From: Pediococcus acidilactici DSM 20284
GTDB taxonomy: Bacteria; Bacillota; Bacilli; Lactobacillales; Lactobacillaceae
Direction of reading: 5' to 3'
DNA: 64,000 nucleotides
Assembly (NCBI RefSeq): GCF_000146325.1
Contig: NZ_GL397067.1
Coordinates: 850,919-914,918, forward strand
The notes below the pieces were generated by a model. The model did not search any database and had not been told where the DNA came from. It was given only the letters and a program-made list of their open reading frames with translations. Every line of letters starts with the position of its first letter. The first letter of the stretch is position 1. A program made the position numbers and the translations under genes. Shown in pieces: positions 57,441 to 64,000 of this stretch.

Positions 57441-58331
57441 TTAGTCACCAGCCTTAATTTTGAAAATTTCGTCTAAAGTAGGCGGTTGTTGGCTAAATTC
57501 TTTTAGGTAGCCATCCTTAGTTACCAATTCAAAAATTCGGTGGCCCACCGCGGGCGTTTCTAATTCCAGAATAAACTGGTCTGCCCTTTGACTTACCCGT
57601 TGTACTCCCGGAATGGCCGCTAGCTCTGGTTGGGTGAATCGGTTTGTCTGCAAGTACACCCGCGTATCGCCAAACTGCTGGCGAATTTCATTGACCTTCC
57701 CATTTAAAACTACTTTGCCGTCCTTTAGCATCACCAGCTGATCCGACAAATCTTCAATGTTTGTCATATCGTGACTAGAAAAAATAATCGCGGTACCATT
57801 CTGTCGTAAGAACCGAATACCTGCTTTTAATAACCCCGCGTTCACCGGATCCAACCCTGAAAAAGGTTCATCTAGAATCGCCAGCTTAGGCATGAATATC
57901 AATGCCGCAATCAGCTGGACCTTTTGCTGATTTCCTTTGGATAAGTTCTTAATTTTTTCTTTGCGTTTCCCCTTAACTTGGAAACGATCCATCCATTCAT
58001 CTAGCTGAGCTAAAATATCGCGCTTCTTCATCCCGTGTAACTGGCCAAAAAACAGTACTTGCTGTTCAATAGTCATCTTGGGGTATAACCCCCGTTCTTC
58101 AGGAAGGTAGCCAATCCAGTCGCGTTTCAACTGGTTAATTGGTTTTCCATCCCACCTAATTTGCCCTTCATCAGGCGTTAAAAAATCTAAAATCATCCGA
58201 AAAGTAGTCGTCTTTCCCGCACCGTTTTGACCAATCAAACCTAAAATTTCACCTGGACGAACCACAAAAGACTCTTCACTGACGGCACAATATGTACCAA
58301 AGTATTTACTAACCTGGTCAATTTCTAACAT
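57441..58331 (-). CDS. ABC transporter ATP-binding protein (NatA-like)
   Basis: The 296-aa ATPase of the exporter. Walker A is GQNGAGKTT (about 34-42), the signature is LSKGNQQKV, Walker B and D-loop are LAILDEPFSGLD, and the switch His is in FSSHDMTN. The C-terminal extension (about 215-296) fits the DrrA/NatA group. The ATG at 58331 follows GAGGGGAG by 6 nt; the in-frame sequence upstream lacks coding features. It is translationally coupled to the permease. Confidence 0.92.
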   Translation of the reverse strand: MLEIDQVSKYFGTYCAVSEESFVVRPGEILGLIGQNGAGKTTTFRMILDFLTPDEGQIRWDGKPINQLKRDWIGYLPEERGLYPKMTIEQQVLFFGQLHGMKKRDILAQLDEWMDRFQVKGKRKEKIKNLSKGNQQKVQLIAALIFMPKLAILDEPFSGLDPVNAGLLKAGIRFLRQNGTAIIFSSHDMTNIEDLSDQLVMLKDGKVVLNGKVNEIRQQFGDTRVYLQTNRFTQPELAAIPGVQRVSQRADQFILELETPAVGHRIFELVTKDGYLKEFSQQPPTLDEIFKIKAGD

Positions 58332-58428
58332 TAATGACTCCCCTCTTTCTAATACATCCCCATCATTGAATATGGGTATTATAGCAAAGCACATAAACTA
58401 TGTATGCGTTTTATCGATAAAAGTATTA

Positions 58429-58464
58429 AAAAGACCGTAAAACCTTGTGCAGGTTTTGCGGTCT
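58429..58464 (-). terminator. Terminator of the XRE regulator gene
   Basis: GACCGcAAAACCT pairs with AGGTTTTaCGGTC around a short loop, followed by TTTTTA on the minus strand. It lies about 70 nt after the regulator and before the ABC ATPase gene. Confidence 0.88.
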
Positions 58465-58533
58465 AATCAATAAATAATTTTTATTTTAATTACTAAGGCA
58501 CGAGTAACTTCTCCGACGCTACATTGCTAACCG

Positions 58534-58878
58534 TTATTTTTTTCGTTGTAGTAATTCAATAATATCAATGAAGTTCTTAGACAACTCTTCCGCTTCCAAT
58601 TCATTCATCTCTTCTAAAATCCGCATTAGTTTAGTTAAATATAATCCTCGATGCTGTTGCCGATTTTCATTGACCTGTAATAGTTCAATTGTGCTCAACC
58701 CTAATGCTTCAGCAATTGCTTCGATATTCTTCCAGCTAATGTTTTGGTTATCAGTTCTTTCAATTCGCGAAATGAAGTTAACTGATAAATCACTTTTCTC
58801 AGCTAACTCTTCTTGGGTCAACCCGCTCTCCTTACGAACTTGTTTAATTAATTTTCCAATATTTATATTTGCACTCAT
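58534..58878 (-). CDS. XRE family transcriptional regulator
   Basis: A 114-aa regulator. An N-terminal XRE/Cro-type helix-turn-helix spans about residues 8-62 (IGKLIKQVRKESGLTQEELAEKSDLSVNFISRIER). The C-terminal part (about 80-114) is helical and Leu/Glu-rich, perhaps a dimerisation helix. It stands alone next to the accessory end of the window. A palindromic ATAGTCAACTAT at 58942-58953 upstream may be its operator. Targets are unknown. Confidence 0.9.
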   Translation of the reverse strand: MSANINIGKLIKQVRKESGLTQEELAEKSDLSVNFISRIERTDNQNISWKNIEAIAEALGLSTIELLQVNENRQQHRGLYLTKLMRILEEMNELEAEELSKNFIDIIELLQRKK

Positions 58879-58941
58879 ATTGCACCTCGCGTCTTGTTAT
58901 AAGTCGACAATAAAGGTTTTTGGTTCTGTTGATAACAAAAT

Positions 58942-58953
58942 ATAGTCAACTAT
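58942..58953. promoter_or_regulatory. Palindrome upstream of the XRE regulator
   Basis: The 12-bp inverted repeat ATAGT-CA-ACTAT lies about 65 nt before the regulator start in a very AT-rich stretch. XRE regulators usually bind such short palindromes and often autoregulate. Function is inferred. Confidence 0.4.
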
Positions 58954-59078
58954 ATAATATACATATATTATTACAACCAAAAAAGGTTCGCGATTTTACC
59001 GTCCCCAAACCCCGAACCTTACCAAAAAATTAACCTTTTACCATTCGATTCCGAACAATCTTTGTCTACCAAAGTTAA

Positions 59079-59095
59079 TGTATCGTTTATTATAC
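59079..59095. repeat. 17-bp direct repeat, copy 1
   Basis: The sequence TGTATCGTTTATTATAC is identical to copy 2 at 59472-59488, 393 bp away. On the minus strand it reads GTATAATAAACGATACA and includes a perfect -10 hexamer, but no good -35 lies upstream. Confidence 0.85.
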
Positions 59096-59471
59096 TTTTA
59101 ACCATTTTACCGCTGTTAAAAAATAATTTCTAGTAGCGATTGTACTATGAAAAAAATAAACCGTTTTACCCGGCCTCGTTTGTTAGTAGTTACTCCTCAA
59201 GTATACGTCAGCGTTGCTAAATAGAGTCTTTCGCTCCTTTCTAGAATTTACGAAATACGCTAAAGACCGTTACTAATTTTAGATTAAGTGGTTTCTAGTC
59301 CACCATTAATTTCCTAAAACAGTAATAATTGCATATCGGTGACTTATCACACCCTTTCCTTATTCTTTAAACCTGGTTACTTTATTTTTTAGCACTAAAA
59401 GTTTTATTTTTGATACTTAAAATGCTTTTTTGACGGCATTTTCCGACCTTTACTTATTCTCCATAAACTAC

Positions 59472-59488
59472 TGTATCGTTTATTATAC
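59472..59488. repeat. 17-bp direct repeat, copy 2
   Basis: Identical to 59079-59095. Both copies lie in the non-coding region between the XRE regulator and the surface protein gene. They could be operators or promoter duplications. Confidence 0.85.
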
Positions 59489-59652
59489 GTGCATATGTTA
59501 ATGCTCTTCAGCACACTTTGTGGTGATTCAACAAAGCTAATTACTTTGTTAACCCCGCGGTGAGCTACCTGTCTTTAAAGATTGACTAATCATGGCAAAG
59601 CTAGGATAACTCGCTAACCTCTTGCCTACGGATTTATTTGTAAAATCGATGT

Positions 59653-59692
59653 AAAAAAAGGACGAATTCAGAAATCCTGAATTCGTCCTTTA
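59653..59692. terminator. Surface protein gene terminator
   Basis: AAAGGACGAATTCAG pairs with CTGAATTCGTCCTTT around a short loop, with A and T runs at the sides. It lies 30 nt after the surface protein stop codon. Confidence 0.92.
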
Positions 59693-59722
59693 ATACGTTC
59701 GTAATTATAGAAACTCGATTAT

Positions 59723-61648
59723 CTAGTTTTTGCGTTGCTTCTTAACTAAGCCAACTACTGCCAATAGACTTAACATTGCTAAGCCAATTACGCTAAGTAA
59801 CGTTGTAGATTGTTTCTTTTCATTCGTTTGTGGCAAAGTCTTAGCAGTTGCTTGGTTAGATTGTTTAGAACGGGTTTGGCCGTTTGCACGATCTTGTGGC
59901 GCAAACATCGCATTTGATTGTGCGCCAGCATAATCAGAGGCATTACCGTTGTTAATACTACCATTTGGATCAACAATTACCCCACCATTTTGTTGGTTGT
60001 TAGCGTCGGTTGCTTGCGCATTATTTGCAGCAGTGTCGTCTCCATTAGCGTGCTTTCCATTATTTACATCATTTGCATTTGATGCATTGCTGCCAGCATT
60101 GTTCTTACCATCATTTTGTGCAGGTTGGTTACTGTCAGCGTTGTTTTTGCCGTTGTTTTGGTCTGGCTTATTACCGTCAGCATCGTCTTTGCCACCATTT
60201 TGGTCTGGCTTATTGTTGTTGGTATCGTTCTTGCCACCATTTTGGTCTGGCTTATTGTTGTTGGTATCGTTCTTGCCATCATTCTGACCTGAATTATTGC
60301 TATGAGAGTCGTCTTTATCGTTGTTTGGTTGATTATCGTCGTTTGTAACTAACGTATACGTCTCTGCTTTGTCACTACCGTTTTTATTGAGGAAGTCTTC
60401 AATTTCATCAGAAGTATAGGTTTTACCCGTACTTTCAATTTTCCATTTTTTATCATCCCCAGCTCTCAACACAAAGTACACATTCGAGGTAACTGGTCCA
60501 ACCGTAACACTCTTTAGATAATTTGAATCAGTAAAATCTAAATTACTATCAATATAAAGCCCACCTAAGTTTAAATGCTCAATACCGGAACCAGTAAACA
60601 TGGACCTATAATCATGCCCTTCACTAATCGCCGAATTTTTCCAACTACTTAAGTCTAAATCACTTAAACTAGTTGTCATACTAAACATACTGTTAAAGGA
60701 GTGTACTTTAGATACATCCCATCCCTTAACATTTAAATTACTCAATGATCTGCATTGGGCAAACATAATTCCCATATTTTCAACTTGACTTGTATCCCAT
60801 TTTGACAAATCTAAATTATTTAGACTACTATCTCCTTGAAAAACAGATGCTAACCTTGTTAGATGACTTGTATCCCATTTTTCAATTCCCTCAATCGTCT
60901 TTAATTGTGGGTTATCAGCAAATGAAATTGTTTCCGAGCTTCCAAAGCTTAATTTGTCTGCATTAATGATTTTAGTTAAATTTTCATATTCACTAAAAAA
61001 GTAGTCTCCAAAAGTTTCAAAATTCCATGTGACTTCCCCATCAAATTGAATGACCTTTACATCATTTTTATTCCAATTTTTATCATATCTTCCATGCTCT
61101 AAATCCCCACTATTTAGATGTAAAGTTCCTTGGTTATCAAGGGTCCACTTTACCGTACCTACTGTACCGGAGTCTTTTTTATTATCTTGCGTAACTTTTG
61201 TGGATTCCTTAGTTCCATCATTATTCTTTACATCTTTTTGGCTATCTTCAGGATTGTGAGCTGTAAATTCATTTATATCTTTCTTATCATCTGCAACTGC
61301 ATTTTTTGCAATTTGACTATCTTTAGCCTTATTAACCACTGATGTTGAAGCCACGCTACTTGAGGCTGTCGCACTAGTTGGGGCTGCTGAACTATTTACT
61401 TTTCTGGAAGCCGCACTAACCGAATTTGCAGCACTACTGTTGGCTTTAACAGTCGCACTAGTTACGGCCGCCGTGCTTTCTTGAACTTGTTCAGTTTGGG
61501 GTGTTTGTGCGGGAGCGTTAGCTGTTGCGACTTCGTCGGCTTTCGCACTTACCACGCTACCAGCCGTTGCCATTCCTCCGGCGACAATTGCCGCTACAAG
61601 CCATTTTTTACCACTCTTATACATTTTAAAACGCTTTTTAGTTTCCAT
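59723..61648 (-). CDS. LPxTG-type cell-wall protein with BspA-like leucine-rich repeats
   Basis: A 641-aa secreted, wall-anchored protein. The N terminus has a KxYKxGKxW signal (KMYKSGKKW, residues 8-16) and a hydrophobic stretch to about residue 36. A Ser/Ala/Thr-rich stalk runs to about 110. A DUF285/BspA-type leucine-rich domain spans about 160-395, with repeated LDLSKWDTSQVENM-like units. An Asn/Asp/Gly/Lys linker includes four 14-residue repeats (460-515). The sorting signal LPQTNE (605-610) is followed by a hydrophobic helix and KKQRKN, matching the LPQTxE form used by sortase A in some lactobacilli. Adhesion is a likely but unproven role. Confidence 0.93.
   Translation of the reverse strand: METKKRFKMYKSGKKWLVAAIVAGGMATAGSVVSAKADEVATANAPAQTPQTEQVQESTAAVTSATVKANSSAANSVSAASRKVNSSAAPTSATASSSVASTSVVNKAKDSQIAKNAVADDKKDINEFTAHNPEDSQKDVKNNDGTKESTKVTQDNKKDSGTVGTVKWTLDNQGTLHLNSGDLEHGRYDKNWNKNDVKVIQFDGEVTWNFETFGDYFFSEYENLTKIINADKLSFGSSETISFADNPQLKTIEGIEKWDTSHLTRLASVFQGDSSLNNLDLSKWDTSQVENMGIMFAQCRSLSNLNVKGWDVSKVHSFNSMFSMTTSLSDLDLSSWKNSAISEGHDYRSMFTGSGIEHLNLGGLYIDSNLDFTDSNYLKSVTVGPVTSNVYFVLRAGDDKKWKIESTGKTYTSDEIEDFLNKNGSDKAETYTLVTNDDNQPNNDKDDSHSNNSGQNDGKNDTNNNKPDQNGGKNDTNNNKPDQNGGKDDADGNKPDQNNGKNNADSNQPAQNDGKNNAGSNASNANDVNNGKHANGDDTAANNAQATDANNQQNGGVIVDPNGSINNGNASDYAGAQSNAMFAPQDRANGQTRSKQSNQATAKTLPQTNEKKQSTTLLSVIGLAMLSLLAVVGLVKKQRKN
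60104..60271 (-). repeat. Four 42-bp tandem repeats in the surface protein gene
   Basis: Four 14-codon units encode NDTNNNKPDQNGGK twice (identical), DDADGNKPDQNNGK and NNADSNQPAQNDGK. The first two are also almost identical at the DNA level. They form the wall-spanning linker and are likely to vary in number between strains. Confidence 0.92.
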
Positions 61649-61698
61649 AATCCTACTCCTTAATATGTATTAATTAATCCTCTCACTCATACCTTTAA

Positions 61699-61727
61699 AG
61701 TGTAACTCTTACGCAATGCTATTTCAA
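61699..61727 (-). promoter_or_regulatory. Surface protein promoter
   Basis: A -35 TTGAAA (61722-61727) and a -10 TACACT (61699-61704) are separated by 17 bp on the minus strand, about 50 nt before the start codon. The ribosome-binding site AAGGAG follows. Confidence 0.6.
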
Positions 61728-62292
61728 CATTATATTCATATAAAAAAAGTATATAAAATGGCACAAAAAAGTAACGGCACCATCCTTAAAATCCAAGTAT
61801 CCTTCCCCTAAAAGGTCAATGCACCATCCATTTTGACTGGATTTATCAGTTATACCATAAATTTAAATCTAGTCTACCATTTGGAAAACCCCAAAAATAA
61901 TACATATTTTTTTATTTCATCTATATGAATATAAAAACATTAGTGATAACATTTTATAGTGTCTACGGTACTAATACCTAAAATTTTTATAGGGAGGGAA
62001 TATCAGATTAGTAACGTAAATAATTATGTCTTTCATTGAATTGTTTGCGTACTAAGAAATTAATCACTAGTCATTGACGCCTTTTGAGAAATCAATCACC
62101 TTATCCAAATCCATTTTTTAGTATTTATTTTTTTCGGTTACTAGGAAATGAATTTTTTTATGTGTTTATTAAAGCCCTTATAGCTACTTAGGATTAATTG
62201 CTTAAAAGGTGCGATCTGGACTAGTAGTTAAAGTATCGAGGACGGTTGCCAAAATACTTATATTAATCAAAATACTATGGAGGAGTTAAGGA
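61728..62292. other. AT-rich non-coding region before the NGxGxA cassette
   Basis: No coding region that I can support. A run AGGGAGGG (about 61990-61998) resembles a ribosome-binding site but is not followed by a usable ORF. A GGAGG at 62279-62284 belongs to the next gene. A promoter for that gene must lie here, but I could not identify a convincing -35/-10 pair. Confidence 0.45.
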
Positions 62293-62745
62293 ATGAATTT
62301 TATTAAACAACATAAGTGGATCGCCATCATCGTTGTAATCTTAATCGCCATTGCCGGCGGTTATCGTTATGCCAATCGCGGTCAATACGCCGTGCAAAAC
62401 AAAGTCATGACGGTTGGAATGCGTGCTGATGATGACGTAACCTACGATAAATCCGCAAAAGCGGTTTTCAAACCTGACCATGAAGTAAAGTTTTCAGGTA
62501 ACCAAGACAGCATGGATGGTTTTGGCAAAGTTAAGTGGTCTGCTAAGGGAAGCAAGGTTTTCTTGAAGAGCTGGGGAGTACGCTTAGCTACCATTGATAC
62601 AGCTCATAAAGTAACTTTTAAAGGGCATCCTGCATATCGGGCGAATATTGATTTGAAGAAAGTCCTTGCGGGAGCTGGATACGATGACGCTAGTGAATTA
62701 GTCGATGACGATTATAGTGTGACGCTCTACTTTGTCTTGAAATAA
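62293..62745 (+). CDS. Membrane-anchored protein of unknown function (150 aa)
   Basis: I do not recognise this protein. It has a short cytoplasmic N terminus (MNFIKQHKW), one membrane segment (about 9-23) and a beta-rich extracellular part of about 125 residues without cysteines (VKFSGNQDSMDGFGKVKWSAKGSKVFLKSWGVRLATID). The first 35 residues have the same design as the next gene (basic, Lys-rich start, single helix, Gly-Tyr-containing exit), suggesting a common family or origin. GGAGG precedes the ATG. It lies 15 nt before the 397-aa gene. Confidence 0.85.
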   Translation: MNFIKQHKWIAIIVVILIAIAGGYRYANRGQYAVQNKVMTVGMRADDDVTYDKSAKAVFKPDHEVKFSGNQDSMDGFGKVKWSAKGSKVFLKSWGVRLATIDTAHKVTFKGHPAYRANIDLKKVLAGAGYDDASELVDDDYSVTLYFVLK

Positions 62746-62760
62746 TTAAAGGAGATTACA

Positions 62761-63954
62761 ATGGATAAATTTAAAACATTTATTACCCAAAATAAAAAAT
62801 TAGTGTACGGCGTGATTGCAATCATTATCATTGCTGCAGGTGCAAAAATAGGATACGACTACCACAGCAACAACATCATTTCCCGGATTGAAGTAAAATT
62901 CTATGGTTATAACGGACATGGTGATGCAGCAATAAGTAACGCCGAATCCGTAAATAAGTACATGACCCGGCGCGTATTGCAAAAGGATCACATAAAAAAA
63001 GACGTAATTAATAAAATAGTGTCTCATCCTGACACATTTGATTACAGTATGCTTTCTTCAGAAGATCAATATAAAATTCAATCATCAATAGAGGACCTTT
63101 CTTCGACTAGATTAGAATTCAAAGGGAAATCAACCGAACTTAAAAATGGCGATAAGGTTACCGTAACGTTTAAAAACAGCAATTCGGAACTTCCTTTCCG
63201 TGACGGCAAAAAAACGTTCACAGTTAAGGGATTGAAAAAAAGTACCAAAGTTTCTTCCAATAAGATTTTTAACCAACTTAAAATCAAAGCCCTCGGAATT
63301 AATGGCAAGGGACAAATTGCACTTTCAAGTAAAAATTCTGACTTAATCAATAGCAACATTAAGGTTAAAAACAATGGTCACCTTAGCAACGGAGATGTTA
63401 TTTCACTCACGCTCCCAAAAGCAGCCTTTAAAGATAGTAGTGGTAAGCACCAATACACTGGTTCAAGAACGTTCAAGTATAAGATTTCCGGACTAATTGA
63501 TAGTAAATCAATTACTAACGTTGACGACATTACGGATGCCACCGACACTGTCATGTCTGATTATACAGATGACAAACAATTCGCTGATGAAAAATACACA
63601 TCCAAGTTTGTTAACTTGTACGTAACTCCGTATAACGAAAATGAAGAAGAATACTACGATGACGACGACAACGAAGTTTCAAGCAAAGTAGAAGTCGCAG
63701 ATGCATCCGAAAATAGTACTTCATCTAGCAACAAATTATCAATTGTTGCAATTTATAGCGTCAATTCTTCGGACGCAGATGACGATGACGAACCTGAAAA
63801 TGTTGCCGTTGAAGTAAACAACCTATCGTTAAACGATGGTAAATTAAACATCAAAGATAAAAAGATTACTTCTGATGACAACGTTTCTACCCTTAGTGAT
63901 TCCATTAAGACCTACGAACGTAACTTGGAAGTTTCTGGTTTGAAACTAAAATAA
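62761..63954 (+). CDS. Membrane-anchored protein with tandem NGxGxA-type domains (397 aa)
   Basis: Function unknown. One N-terminal membrane segment (about 15-32) is followed by two similar extracellular domains. Domain 1 has FYGYNGHGDA (47-56), LKNGDKVTVTF (127-137) and FTVKGL (153-158). Domain 2 has ALGINGKGQIA (177-187), LSNGDVISLTL (208-218) and YKISGL (240-245). A third, acidic part (about 250-397) contains YNENEEEYYDDDDNE. Similar NGxGxA domains occur in zinc-ribbon or membrane proteins of Firmicutes, but here no zinc ribbon precedes the helix. It is probably in an operon with the 150-aa gene. Confidence 0.85.
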   Translation: MDKFKTFITQNKKLVYGVIAIIIIAAGAKIGYDYHSNNIISRIEVKFYGYNGHGDAAISNAESVNKYMTRRVLQKDHIKKDVINKIVSHPDTFDYSMLSSEDQYKIQSSIEDLSSTRLEFKGKSTELKNGDKVTVTFKNSNSELPFRDGKKTFTVKGLKKSTKVSSNKIFNQLKIKALGINGKGQIALSSKNSDLINSNIKVKNNGHLSNGDVISLTLPKAAFKDSSGKHQYTGSRTFKYKISGLIDSKSITNVDDITDATDTVMSDYTDDKQFADEKYTSKFVNLYVTPYNENEEEYYDDDDNEVSSKVEVADASENSTSSSNKLSIVAIYSVNSSDADDDDEPENVAVEVNNLSLNDGKLNIKDKKITSDDNVSTLSDSIKTYERNLEVSGLKLK

Positions 63955-63974
63955 GTTAATACTAATTAAGAAGA

Positions 63975-64000
63975 CTAGGAAAGTTAGATAAATTTCCTAG
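63975..64000 (+). terminator. Hairpin at window end (probable terminator, truncated)
   Basis: CTAGGAAA (63975-63982) pairs with TTTCCTAG (63993-64000) around a 10-nt loop, 20 nt after the 397-aa gene. Any T tract would lie beyond the window. Confidence 0.6.

Larger units (their letters stand above)
58981..59652. other. Long AT-rich non-coding region with repeats and a terminator
   Basis: I find no protein-coding gene here. Visible items are a hairpin AAGGTTCG/CGAACCTT (58983-59020) followed by T6 on the minus strand, and a 17-bp direct repeat at 59079-59095 and 59472-59488 that contains a TATAAT on the minus strand. Another hairpin lies at 59288-59304 (GTGGT/ACCAC type). The lone minus-strand terminator suggests a short untranslated RNA or remnants of lost genes. 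Confidence 0.5.

Noticed and set aside
59420-59454. 11-codon minus-strand ORF MPSKKHFKYQK after AAAGG
   Set aside because: It is too short, has no further support, and overlaps a small hairpin (AAAATGC/GCATTTT); it could not be separated from chance.
60104-60271. Regularly spaced 42-bp repeats considered as a CRISPR array
   Set aside because: The repeats are in frame, have no unique spacers and encode the wall-protein linker.
61990-62010. AGGGAGGG resembling a ribosome-binding site on the plus strand
   Set aside because: No start codon with a meaningful ORF follows.

Overview
The window looks like chromosomal DNA from a lactic acid bacterium of the family Lactobacillaceae. The evidence is the S10-spc-alpha ribosomal superoperon with zinc-type S14, an ECF vitamin-transporter module (ecfA1-ecfA2-ecfT) joined to truA-rplM-rpsI, ctsR-clpC, a pyruvate oxidase gene with a catabolite-response site, C69 dipeptidase, a KxYKxGKxW-type signal peptide, and an LPQTxE-type sortase motif. 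I do not assign a species.

Layout. 1-18.2 kb (minus strand): rpsI (cut by the window edge), rplM, truA, ecfT, ecfA2, ecfA1, then the alpha, spc and S10 clusters read backwards from rplQ to rpsJ. 18.5-21.8 kb: fusA, rpsG, rpsL. 21.9-23.6 kb: a two-gene plus-strand island (prepilin peptidase and nucleoside hydrolase), each gene broken by one base in a homopolymer run. 23.6-34.2 kb: rpoC, rpoB, clpC, ctsR. 34.3-36.2 kb: pyruvate oxidase. 36.4-37.4 kb: seven tRNA genes in two transcription units. 37.5-41.6 kb: serS with a T-box leader, a deoxynucleoside kinase, and a lysine permease with a lysine riboswitch. 41.6-58.9 kb: housekeeping and transport genes in both orientations (acetyltransferase, alpha/beta hydrolase, LytR-CpsA-Psr protein, split ThrE exporter, cold-shock protein, cation efflux, RNase Y operon, pseudouridine synthase, FolT with a THF riboswitch, xanthine permease, dipeptidase PepD, ABC exporter, XRE regulator). 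58.9-64 kb: an AT-rich accessory end with long non-coding stretches, a leucine-rich-repeat cell-wall protein and two membrane-anchored proteins of unknown function.

The genes form a growth-rate core: RNA polymerase, ribosomal proteins, elongation factor, SecY, Adk and tRNAs. Small regulons surround it. CtsR controls its own operon. RNA sensors control serine tRNA charging, lysine uptake and folate uptake. FolT presumably docks on the EcfA1-EcfA2-EcfT motor encoded 48 kb away.

The most unusual signals are structured RNAs. They include a 94-nt stem-loop ending in U8 between rplQ and ecfA1, a three-way-junction-like leader before rpsL, a leader with a terminator-like hairpin before rpoB, and S10 and L13 leaders. 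Other points of interest are the paired homopolymer frameshifts, the uncharacterised 58.98-59.65 kb non-coding region with a 17-bp direct repeat and its own terminator, and the two-gene NGxGxA cassette at 62.3-63.95 kb. I found no CRISPR array, prophage, insertion sequence or defence system.
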